The translations under genes and the position numbers were made by a program. Of a stretch of DNA of 33,432 bases, positions 7,519 to 14,684 are shown piece by piece. Position 1 is the first letter of the stretch. Each line of letters starts with the position of its first letter. The notes under the pieces are model-generated. The model was not told where the DNA came from, ran no database searches, and was given only the letters and a program-made list of their open reading frames with translations. Source of the DNA: Deltaproteobacteria bacterium tcs-42 (GTDB taxonomy: Bacteria; Desulfobacterota; Desulfuromonadia; Desulfuromonadales; Geopsychrobacteraceae); contig LLYT01000022.1 in NCBI GenBank assembly GCA_002049545.1, positions 1-33,432 of the forward strand, written 5' to 3'.

Positions 7519-8795
7519 TATTCAGCTCCTCCTGACCGGGATCTGTTTTTCGGGCGCATCAGCCCCTTGACATTGATCTCGGTAAAGGAGATCAATCCGT
7601 AGGGGCGGAAAATCATTACCAGAATCAGAATCAGTGGGATGATAATCCACTTAAAGAGTTCGAGGGGGCGTAGTGCCTCGCCCAGGACGCTGATACTGAC
7701 GGCACCAACGATGGAGCCGTAGATGGAATTAAGCCCTCCAAAATAGACCATCGCCAGAATTTCTGCCAGCTTCTGAATTCCGAAGGTGCCGGGGTTGACG
7801 TAGCGGAGAACGTGGGCGAAGAGTCCACCAGCAACTCCGGCCCAGAAGGCGCCGAACATGAAAGCCGTCATTTTGGTTTTACGGGTATTGACGGTCATTG
7901 AGTTGGCTGCTGCCTCATTGTCGCGCACTGCATTGAGTGCCTTTCCCATGGTTGAGCTGATAAAGTTGTGAATAATCCAGATACAGAGCATCGTCCAGAT
8001 AAAGATAATCGGCAGAGTCGCGTAGTTGGGTTGACTGCTCATGCCGCGGGGGCCACCAAGAAACTCCATGTTTTCGATGGCGCTTTTGACAATAAACATG
8101 AACGCCAGTGAGATGATGGCAAGATAATCACCACGGGTTCGAAATGATGGGATCGCCACGACCAGCGAGCCGATTGCGGCAACGGCACCGCCAAAAATCA
8201 GAATCAGCGGAAACAGCCAGGGCCCCAGTGCTGGTGGGAGCAGAGCTGCTCCGAACATTTTGTCATCGGCAAAAAGCATCAATGTCAGGCTGGATGAAGC
8301 GTAAGCTCCGAGCGCCATGAAACCGGGGTGAGAGCAGGAAAATTCGCCCTGATAGCCGTTAATGATATTGAGGCTGACGGTCAGAATAATAGCGACCATC
8401 GTCAGTTTTACCACCAGCACGCGATAGTCGTTGATCCCCGCCCAGAGATGGAGGATGCCGTAAAATGCGGCCAGATGAACGACAGTGGCCAGCCACAGCG
8501 GCAGGGCTTCGAACCAGGTGGCAACCCGGTTGCTGAAAGCTGCCAGCAGTCGTCCCAGCAGCAGAACAGGCACAATGTAGATGATCAGGTCGTATGCCAG
8601 AACGCTGGGGATCAGTAGCGGTTCTTTGAGCATCGTGAGAGCTCCGAACAGTACAGGTATTTTCGGCAGATAGAGATAGTAGGAGATGGCATCGCCCAGG
8701 TAGTACTCCAGCAAGACCGCTACAAAACTGCCAATGAGCCAGCCAACCAATGGAACTACGGTGAATTGGCGGAGAAAATTTTTTATCATTTCCAT
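7518..8795 (-). CDS. livM: Branched-chain amino-acid ABC transporter permease LivM
   Basis: This 425-residue polytopic inner-membrane permease forms the translocation path with LivH. Residues ~20-140 contain extra hydrophobic segments preceding the conserved core, which begins at LNIINGYQGEFS and the PGFMALGAYAS segment. The RGDYLAIISLAF stretch and the ALNAVRDNEAAANSMTVN coupling loop contact the ATPases, and RPYGL ends the core. Usual LivM-type permeases range from about 300 to 430 residues, so this is a long form. TAAGGA precedes the ATG at 8795. It lies 68 bp after livH. Confidence 0.93.
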   Translation of the reverse strand: MEMIKNFLRQFTVVPLVGWLIGSFVAVLLEYYLGDAISYYLYLPKIPVLFGALTMLKEPLLIPSVLAYDLIIYIVPVLLLGRLLAAFSNRVATWFEALPLWLATVVHLAAFYGILHLWAGINDYRVLVVKLTMVAIILTVSLNIINGYQGEFSCSHPGFMALGAYASSSLTLMLFADDKMFGAALLPPALGPWLFPLILIFGGAVAAIGSLVVAIPSFRTRGDYLAIISLAFMFIVKSAIENMEFLGGPRGMSSQPNYATLPIIFIWTMLCIWIIHNFISSTMGKALNAVRDNEAAANSMTVNTRKTKMTAFMFGAFWAGVAGGLFAHVLRYVNPGTFGIQKLAEILAMVYFGGLNSIYGSIVGAVSISVLGEALRPLELFKWIIIPLILILVMIFRPYGLISFTEINVKGLMRPKNRSRSGGAE

Positions 8796-8863
8796 CTGAT
8801 ATTCCTTAGAACGTTGGTAATTACACTAAACCTGTACTCTTAATTCGCTGTTTGATATCCAGA

Positions 8864-9778
8864 TCAGAGTCTTAACTGGGTACTGTGAGCCATGCCGAAA
8901 AATCCCCGGGGTCGGAAGGTCAGAATAATGAGGATAATTGAGTAGGCGATCAGATCCCTGAAGGTTGATGGAAAAGCCATAGCGATGAAGATTTCGATAA
9001 ATCCCAGCATATAGCCGGCGAGTGCCGCCCCCATGATGGAACCGCGGCCACCGAGAATCGCAGCGACAAAGGCTTTCCAACCCAACAGAACTCCCATGTA
9101 GGGGTCAAGAACCGGATATGCCTGGCCGTAAAGGATACCCGCGACCGAGGCGAGGCCGGCCCCAATGGCAAAGGTCAACGGAGCAATGATATTAATTGAA
9201 ACTCCCATCAGCGGGACGGCCAGAAAATTGTAGGACATGGCACGCATCGCCATGCCCCATTTGCTCTTCTGAATAAAGGTGTGCAACGCCAACATCAATA
9301 TCAGCGATACGACAATGATCAGAACCTTTACATTGGTAAAGTAGACGCCACCGACATTGTAGGAGACCGATTTAATCAGCTCTGGAAAGCTGAAGCGCTG
9401 AGCACCGAGGATGATCAGGTTGCCGGTTTCAAAAATGATACCGATCATCAGTCCGGTAATTGCTGCCGATGCCCTGGGAGCGCCGCGCAGAGGCCGGTAG
9501 CCGACCAGCTCGATAAAGGCTCCGACGAACGCTGCCAGGAACATGGTGATGACTACCGTCAGAATAAAAATAAACCAGCCCGGCAGTACTGCGGAAAAGA
9601 GAGCCAGCAGCATGGTGGCGATGCCCAGACCGATATAGGTTCCGACCATGAAGATATCGCCATGGGCAAAGTTGAACAGCATTAGAACGCCATAGACCAT
9701 GGAGTAGCCTATTGAAATGACGGCATAAAAACTGCCCCACTGTAATGCGTTAATCAGGTTCTGAAGAAAATGGTCCAC
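8864..9778 (-). CDS. livH: Branched-chain amino-acid ABC transporter permease LivH
   Basis: This 304-residue inner-membrane permease shows family hallmarks: the N-terminal LINALQWGSFYAVISIGYSM, then GVLMLFNFAHGDIFMVGTYI, YRPLRGAPRASAAITGLMIG, and the C-terminal RPRGFFG just before the end. About eight hydrophobic segments are visible. The start is a GTG at 9778, placed seven bases after AGGAG; an ATG slightly upstream is out of frame. It is separated from livK by 340 bp that contain a terminator-like hairpin and REP-like sequence, so expression of livHMGF may be lower than that of livK, or may need its own promoter. Confidence 0.93.
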   Translation of the reverse strand: MDHFLQNLINALQWGSFYAVISIGYSMVYGVLMLFNFAHGDIFMVGTYIGLGIATMLLALFSAVLPGWFIFILTVVITMFLAAFVGAFIELVGYRPLRGAPRASAAITGLMIGIIFETGNLIILGAQRFSFPELIKSVSYNVGGVYFTNVKVLIIVVSLILMLALHTFIQKSKWGMAMRAMSYNFLAVPLMGVSINIIAPLTFAIGAGLASVAGILYGQAYPVLDPYMGVLLGWKAFVAAILGGRGSIMGAALAGYMLGFIEIFIAMAFPSTFRDLIAYSIILIILTFRPRGFFGMAHSTQLRL

Positions 9779-9931
9779 AACATGGCTCCTGTTTGATCAA
9801 TTGGTGCAGTGACTGACGGATCGCATTCGCATTGATACTGATTTTCCTGGTTCTCTCCATAAGCAGAACCGGTCATAATAACCAACAAAAAGTGTAACTA
9901 TTCAGCAAAGCGCGAACAACGGAGTGAACTC

Positions 9932-9964
9932 GGGACTGTCCCCTTCTTCACCGGGGGCTGTCCC
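9932..9964. repeat. REP-like imperfect palindrome in the livK-livH gap
   Basis: GGGACTGTCCCC and GGGGGCTGTCCC face each other, giving outer arms GGGAC/GTCCC and inner CCC/GGG. The GGGACTGTCCC core resembles REP-type repeats common in deltaproteobacterial intergenic DNA. The gap 9779-10118 otherwise holds the hairpin at 10052-10083 and no gene. Confidence 0.5.
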
Positions 9965-10051
9965 AGGTGTTCACGGGTCATGGAATCTCAGTGTTTCGCG
10001 CCACAAAAGCCTGGTGCCGCCCAGAGTCCCGGTTTTGCTGAAGAGTTTACG

Positions 10052-10083
10052 AAAAAGTCTGGTGCGCAGCTGCGCACCAGACT
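10052..10083 (-). terminator. Intrinsic terminator after livK (perfect 28-bp palindrome)
   Basis: Bases 10056-10083 form a perfect palindrome, AGTCTGGTGCGCAG and its complement, folding into a 12-bp stem with an AGCT loop. On the minus strand it is followed by a TTTTT run. It lies 36 bp after the livK stop. It shares the CTGGTGsGCAGyTGCsCACCA layout with the REP-like hairpin at 14480-14498, so it may be a REP element doing terminator work. Confidence 0.7.
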
Positions 10084-10118
10084 GTATACTACTGATTCAT
10101 TAGATTGCCAACAAATAT

Positions 10119-11300
10119 TTATTTGGGGCAGATCTGTTTGTAAAATTCGTACTCGCCTTTATCGCTGATCTTGACAATAACGGCACACTTTTTCGGATCG
10201 CCTTCTTCGGTAAAGGTCATGTTGCCGGTAATGCCTTGAAAATCCTCAACTTTAGCAAGGGCGTTCCGAACCGCTGCACGATCCTTCTTGATTTTTCCGG
10301 TCAGTTTCCCCGAGTTTTCAATTGCGGTCTGTGCCAGGCGAAGTGCATCCCAGGTGAGGGCCGCGACGTCATCCGGGGTGTAGCCGTATTTTTTGGTGTA
10401 GCGGTCGATAAACTCTTTGGTTGCACCCTTGGCTCCGGCAGCAGCATAGTGAGTACTGAAGAACTGACCGTAGCAAGCTTCGCCACAGAGCTCAACGGTC
10501 TCTGCTGAACCCCAGCTGTCACTACCGACAATCGGCCCTTTCCAGCCCAGGTCTTTTGCCTGCTGCACAATCAGGGCAACTTCGTTGTAGTATTGCGGGG
10601 TGAAGAGCACTTGAGCATCAGAGCGGATTATTTTAGTCAGCTGGGAGCTGAAATCGGTATCTTTTGTGGTAAAGCTCTCATAAGCAACCACTGATCCTGC
10701 TCCGTGATTCTCTTCCCAGGCAGCTTTGAAAAATTCTGCCAGTCCTTTAGGGTAGTCACTGGCAACATCATAGAGTACAGCAGCTTTGGTGAAACCAAAC
10801 TCACCGGTAATGAAATTGGCCAGAACCGGACCCTGGAAGGGGTCGAGGAAGCAGCCGCGAAAGACGTAAGGACGGTCAGCTGTTGTTGCCGGGTTGGTCG
10901 ACCATGGACTGATCATTGCGGTTTTATAGTTGTTGGCAACATCACCTGCCGGCACCGCCTGTTTGGAAGATTGCGGTCCAACAATGATCAGAACATCGTC
11001 CTGGGTGATCATTTTGGTATTTGCTTTAACCGCTGATTCCGCTTTTGACTCATTATCTTCAATGACGATCTCAACCGGATACTTTTTCCCGCCGACTTCA
11101 ATTCCACCAGCTTTTTCAACATCCGCCAGCCACATCTGGGCGGCATACTTGCTGCCTTCGCCAACCTTGGGAATGTCTCCGGTCATTGGTGCGTTGATGC
11201 CGACTTTGATAACGGTTTTTCTGCCGAAACTCCAGGCGTTTGCTGATAAGCAGAGTGCAACGGCACAGAGTGCCACGACCAGACAAGTAACTTTTCTCAT
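10119..11300 (-). CDS. livK: Branched-chain amino-acid ABC transporter substrate-binding protein
   Basis: The 393-residue periplasmic receptor delivers amino acid to LivHM. Residues 1-22 are a signal peptide (basic MRK, hydrophobic core, cleavage near ANA). The mature part is a type I periplasmic-binding fold: VIKVGINAPMTGDIPKVGEG starts lobe 1, VGPQSSKQAVPAGDVAN and MISPWSTNPATT line the ligand cleft, and DAQVLFTPQYYNEVALIVQQ lies in lobe 2. AAGGAGGC is well spaced from the ATG. It is the first gene of the unit, with its own promoter region. Ligand specificity cannot be fixed from sequence; related receptors bind aromatic acids or amides. Confidence 0.93.
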   Translation of the reverse strand: MRKVTCLVVALCAVALCLSANAWSFGRKTVIKVGINAPMTGDIPKVGEGSKYAAQMWLADVEKAGGIEVGGKKYPVEIVIEDNESKAESAVKANTKMITQDDVLIIVGPQSSKQAVPAGDVANNYKTAMISPWSTNPATTADRPYVFRGCFLDPFQGPVLANFITGEFGFTKAAVLYDVASDYPKGLAEFFKAAWEENHGAGSVVAYESFTTKDTDFSSQLTKIIRSDAQVLFTPQYYNEVALIVQQAKDLGWKGPIVGSDSWGSAETVELCGEACYGQFFSTHYAAAGAKGATKEFIDRYTKKYGYTPDDVAALTWDALRLAQTAIENSGKLTGKIKKDRAAVRNALAKVEDFQGITGNMTFTEEGDPKKCAVIVKISDKGEYEFYKQICPK

Positions 11301-11409
11301 GTTGATGCCTCCTTCTCAAGGGTTTATAGTGGGCTGGAACAGCCCCATTTACTTCAACCACTCCCTCGTAGCAATGTTTCAATCTGGAAGCCAGCGGGTG
11401 GATTCAAGG

Positions 11410-11440
11410 GTAAAACTGTGAAATTATAACATAGTTTTAC
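11410..11440 (-). promoter_or_regulatory. livK promoter -10 region within an inverted-repeat operator
   Basis: On the minus strand a perfect TATAAT (11423-11428) is preceded by TG one base away, an extended -10; the -35 is poor. The box sits inside an inverted repeat: GTAAAACTGTG (11410-11420) and CATAGTTTTAC (11430-11440), 11-bp arms with one mismatch around a 9-base centre. A dimeric regulator bound here would block polymerase. No regulator gene is adjacent. The remainder of the gap 11301-11707 holds the livK leader and AT-rich DNA with no other gene. Confidence 0.55.
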
Positions 11441-11707
11441 TTCTGGGGAACACTAATTTTTTGTTCATGTTCTGATTTTTCTTTTCTTGTCAAATTTGTC
11501 CTGTTGATTTGCTATATCTACACTTTTGTAACTTAAGTTTTTTTTCTACTGAACAATACTCTTGTGCATATACACAAAAAATTGTAGTTTGGTTCCACAG
11601 ACGAAATATCGTCAATTTTAGTAAGAGCTTGGTCCACCACGGAGTTGAGCTGGCAGAGGGATTTGATCGCCGCGATAGAAGAAACCCTTTAACTGGAAAA
11701 AATACTT

Positions 11708-11998
11708 ATGTCTCCCAGACCCAGAAAGCCGAGAAAATGTTGTCCAACACGACGACCGACGGATCATATGTTCAAGCCTGCTGGTACTCCCCTGTCGAAG
11801 TTACAGAGAATCGAACTGGATGCTGATGAATTAGAAGCGATCTCTCTTTGTGATCGAGATGCTATGACCCAGGCAGAAGCGGGTGAGCAGATGGGTATTT
11901 CTCGTGGGACAATACAGCGACTTGTGACCAGTGGGCGAAAAAAAATAGTAGAAGCCCTGTTATCGGGGCACGCTTTGGTGATCAAGCCACACGAATGA
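11708..11998 (+). CDS. UPF0251 (DUF134) putative DNA-binding protein
   Basis: The 96-residue protein matches the UPF0251 family from its start: MSPRPRKPRKCC, the ELDADELEAISLCDRDAMTQAEAGEQM segment, and the sigma-70 region-4-like helix-turn-helix MGISRGTIQRLVTSGRKKIVEAL at about 62-84, ending with the short LVIKPH strand. It is probably a small transcription regulator, target unknown. Relatives carry cysteines after the basic N-terminus; here there is a CC pair at 11-12. The ribosome-binding site is weak (GGAAAA). A longer out-of-phase frame over its 5' part is not coding. Confidence 0.85.
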   Translation: MSPRPRKPRKCCPTRRPTDHMFKPAGTPLSKLQRIELDADELEAISLCDRDAMTQAEAGEQMGISRGTIQRLVTSGRKKIVEALLSGHALVIKPHE

Positions 11999-12056
11999 TG
12001 GTGTCACAAATAGGGAGGCTGCTGTCCAATTGTTGCCGACAGGGGGGTGGATTGCC

Positions 12057-12134
12057 ATGAACGGACAGATTTTTGATCCGGAAAAATCACGGAAGAATGT
12101 TGAAATGAATCGGTTTGAAAATATTGAGAGTTAA
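12057..12134 (+). CDS. Possible 25-residue small protein
   Basis: This short frame starts with ATG behind a G-rich stretch (AGGGGGG) and encodes a charged peptide, MNGQIFDPEKSRKNVEMNRF and a short tail. Its stop overlaps the end of the convergent response-regulator gene. It lies 58 bp after the UPF0251 gene and could be co-transcribed. I recognise no family and the support is weak. Confidence 0.2.
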   Translation: MNGQIFDPEKSRKNVEMNRFENIES

Positions 12135-13096
12135 TGCCGCTTGCAGACAAGGAGGTTACTGCCCGGCTGTTTTTTTGCAGCTTTTTTCATTTCGGTACAG
12201 ATATCAACAGCTTCATGTGCAGTTGCCACTTTGTGTTGTGACAGATTAATCCCACCCATACTCAAACTAACCAGGGGATGGTGTTTCTCTTCCCCCTCGC
12301 GATTCATGGCAACAACATAGCCCCTTTCAGCGTCTTCTTGACTGTAAAACTCTAAAATTCCCGGGTTGATTCTGCGGATAATCTCCTCAGCGACGACGGA
12401 ATATTTTTCTTCCGGGACTACAATAACAAAATCATCCCCGCCAATATGGCCCAAAAATGAATCGGCGCAGCCCGAAATCTGCAAAGCAACCCTGATCACG
12501 TTTGCGGCAAAGATAATGACATCGTCCCCCCGGGTAAAACCGTAGGTGTCGTTATATATTTTGAAGTTATCCAGATCGGCATAAATAATACAGACCCCTT
12601 CTTTGTCTGCGATGACACGCTGAATTTCATTGAGGATGCTGTTGTTTCCCGGTAGCCCGGTATTGGGATTAGCGTCAAGGGCGAGTTGGTTGAGACGCTT
12701 CAGTTCTGCAATCGCGCTACTGAGTTTGAATTGGTTTTTGATTCGAACGGTGACTGTTGGTGCATTAAAAGGTTTGGCGATGTAATCAGCGGCACCGACC
12801 TCAAATCCTTTTTCTTCATCGGTAACAGAATTCTGGGAGGTGATAAAAATGACCGGAATTTCCTGAGTTTGTTGATCGACTTTAAGTCTTCGACAGACTT
12901 CAAAGCCATCCATGTCTGGAAATTTGGTGTCGAGAAGTATCATATCGATACGGTTTTTTTTCAGCTGTTTGAAAACCTCAACACCATTTTTAGCAACAAC
13001 GACATGGTAGTCATCTTTTAAAGTGCCGATCAGGGTTGCCAGATTGAGAATTCCAGCATCCGCAACAAGTATCCGTTTTTTTTCGGTCAACACCAC
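12131..13096 (-). CDS. Response regulator with GGDEF-type (GGDDF) output domain
   Basis: Residues 8-125 are a receiver domain with phospho-acceptor D56, T86 and K108. The usual acidic pair is reduced: the first strand reads VADAG, leaving a single D at 13. Residues 135-320 are a GGDEF-family diguanylate cyclase domain with NPNTGLPG (143-150), the metal-site YADLDNFK (172-179) and active-loop GGDDF (219-223) where most active enzymes have GGDEF or GGEEF. No RxxD inhibitory site precedes the loop. It would make, or bind, cyclic di-GMP in the cytoplasm; activity of the GGDDF form is uncertain. Start is GTG (13096 or the adjacent 13093) after AGAGGAG. No partner kinase is nearby. Confidence 0.85.
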   Translation of the reverse strand: MVLTEKKRILVADAGILNLATLIGTLKDDYHVVVAKNGVEVFKQLKKNRIDMILLDTKFPDMDGFEVCRRLKVDQQTQEIPVIFITSQNSVTDEEKGFEVGAADYIAKPFNAPTVTVRIKNQFKLSSAIAELKRLNQLALDANPNTGLPGNNSILNEIQRVIADKEGVCIIYADLDNFKIYNDTYGFTRGDDVIIFAANVIRVALQISGCADSFLGHIGGDDFVIVVPEEKYSVVAEEIIRRINPGILEFYSQEDAERGYVVAMNREGEEKHHPLVSLSMGGINLSQHKVATAHEAVDICTEMKKAAKKQPGSNLLVCKRH

Positions 13097-13280
13097 GGGC
13101 TCCTCTTTAATCAGAAAAGAGGTCAGGATCGGACTGCCGGAAGCTTGTCAAGTGACGCAGGCAGAAATAAATTCATCAATAACAATTGATATACTTCAAT
13201 CAGCTCAACCTGTCAAATTTGATATGATCGCAACAGGGTGCCGTCAATCTCTGTGGTCGAAGTGGAAACTATCTAAAAGG

Positions 13281-13290
13281 TTGCTATAAT
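13281..13290 (+). promoter_or_regulatory. Extended -10 promoter candidate for the TAXI receptor gene
   Basis: TTGCTATAAT contains a perfect TATAAT at 13285-13290 with the TGC extension in front. No good -35 box is seen. It lies about 75 bp before the gene in a 268-bp gap. Confidence 0.4.
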
Positions 13291-13364
13291 ATTTTTGTGT
13301 CTTTCAGTTATTGATTCGAAACCAATAGGTGTGGTTGAGGTGCAGGTCTCATAAGGAGGTCAAT

Positions 13365-14348
13365 ATGCGAATTATTAGGACAGGTTTCATCCCCAGACGA
13401 ATACGGGCTATCTTGTTATTTCTCTTTATTGGTCTATCGGTATCCCCCGGTTCGGTTCATGCCCTCGATATCCTTCTGGGTACGGAAGCGCCTGGCTCAT
13501 TCTCCTATTTTACCGGGCGGGTGCTCTGTCGGATGATTAATCACAAAGTCGATGATGTGAGTTGCCAACAGATAGCGACGCCTGATGATGTTTATAATCT
13601 GACCAATTTACAAGGTGGCTCCCTGGATATCAGTCTGGTAGATTCACGTTCGCTGTTTGAGGCTATTAACAAATCGGGTAATTTTGAATTTCTTGATATC
13701 GACTATGCAAATTTACGTCTTCTCGCCCCGCTGTATGATGTCCCCATTACCCTGGTTGTTCGTAATGATGCAGGAATTTCTTCTTTGGAAGATCTGAAGG
13801 GAAAACGGATTAATGCCGGCACCCCGGGGTCGCTTCAGTATCGTGCGGTGCATACAATCCTGAAAGCAAAAAAATGGTCAAGAAAAGATTTTAGCCTGAT
13901 GGGAGATCTTCCCCCGATTAAGTCACAGGATACCAAGGCTTTTTGCTATGGTACGATGCAGGCAATGGTCTATATCGGTATACATCCCGATTTTTCTTTG
14001 CGCAGCACTCTCAAAACCTGTCATGGTTCTTTGCTGAATATGAATGATAGTGACATTGAAAAACTGGTCAAAAATGATCCGGCACTCTGGAAAACGACTC
14101 TCCCGGCCGATACATATCCATCTTATCGGAAAAAAGTTGAGACGTTTGGTACTCGTACCATGCTGGTTGCTTCAGTTGGCCTCGACAAAGAAACCGTCTA
14201 TAAAATCGTCGCAGCAATTGACAACAATCGGGAATGTTTAACGGACGCACATTCAGCACTCTCTTTATTTTCTGTGGGTGTGGCGCAAAAGAGTGCCTCC
14301 GGGATCAACCTTCATCCGGGAGCGGCCCAATACTTTGCTGACCATTAA
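13365..14348 (+). CDS. TAXI-family TRAP-type solute-binding protein
   Basis: The 327-residue exported protein has a signal peptide (basic N-terminus to about residue 34, cleavage near VHA). The mature part fits the TAXI family: ILLGTEAPGSFSYFTGRVLCRMIN at the start, the repeat-counting segment LQGGSLDISLVDS, and ISSLEDLKGKRINAGTPGS (about residues 140-158). It would bind a small carboxylated solute in the periplasm, but no TRAP permease gene lies nearby, so it is an orphan receptor, perhaps paired with a distant permease or a sensor. AGGAGGT at 13354-13360 fixes the ATG at 13365; an upstream in-frame start at 13329 is rejected. Confidence 0.85.
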   Translation: MRIIRTGFIPRRIRAILLFLFIGLSVSPGSVHALDILLGTEAPGSFSYFTGRVLCRMINHKVDDVSCQQIATPDDVYNLTNLQGGSLDISLVDSRSLFEAINKSGNFEFLDIDYANLRLLAPLYDVPITLVVRNDAGISSLEDLKGKRINAGTPGSLQYRAVHTILKAKKWSRKDFSLMGDLPPIKSQDTKAFCYGTMQAMVYIGIHPDFSLRSTLKTCHGSLLNMNDSDIEKLVKNDPALWKTTLPADTYPSYRKKVETFGTRTMLVASVGLDKETVYKIVAAIDNNRECLTDAHSALSLFSVGVAQKSASGINLHPGAAQYFADH

Positions 14349-14406
14349 GGATTATCCGAGAGTGTGGTGGAATTCTCAAAGGTGGATTTAATCAATGTTG
14401 GGTTGA

Positions 14407-14537
14407 ATACCCCGCGGCTCGCCGCGTTAATCACAAGGGTGGGTGCCGCCCACCACCTGTGATTGGTGATGCAAAATCTGGTGGGCAGTTGCCCACCATT
14501 GTACAGAATTTCGATACCCCGTAGTTTGCTGCGGGGT
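14407..14537. repeat. Cluster of four REP-like hairpins
   Basis: The 336-bp gap 14349-14684 contains no gene. It holds CGCGGC/GCCGCG near 14412-14426, GGTGGG/CCCACC near 14438-14456, GGTGGGCA/TGCCCACC near 14480-14498, and ACCCCG/CGGGGT near 14516-14537. Outer units begin with a shared ATACCCCG. The third hairpin resembles the palindrome after livK. Spurious reading frames through such repeats are common in annotated genomes and are not called here. Confidence 0.65.
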
Positions 14538-14684
14538 CGTTCATTATCGTTGCTGAGTTCTGTTCCATTGACAATGATCTGGCCGCGCTGATGTTCTTCG
14601 AGTCTGTTAATGCAGCGAAAACCGCGCCTTGTTGACACGCAAAATCCCGGCGCAATTTTCCGCCATCTCAGGCATGACACGACA

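Noticed and set aside
11509-11826. 105-codon frame overlapping the UPF0251 gene
   Set aside because: Out of phase with the UPF0251 reading frame, no ribosome-binding site, and its start lies in AT-rich leader DNA.
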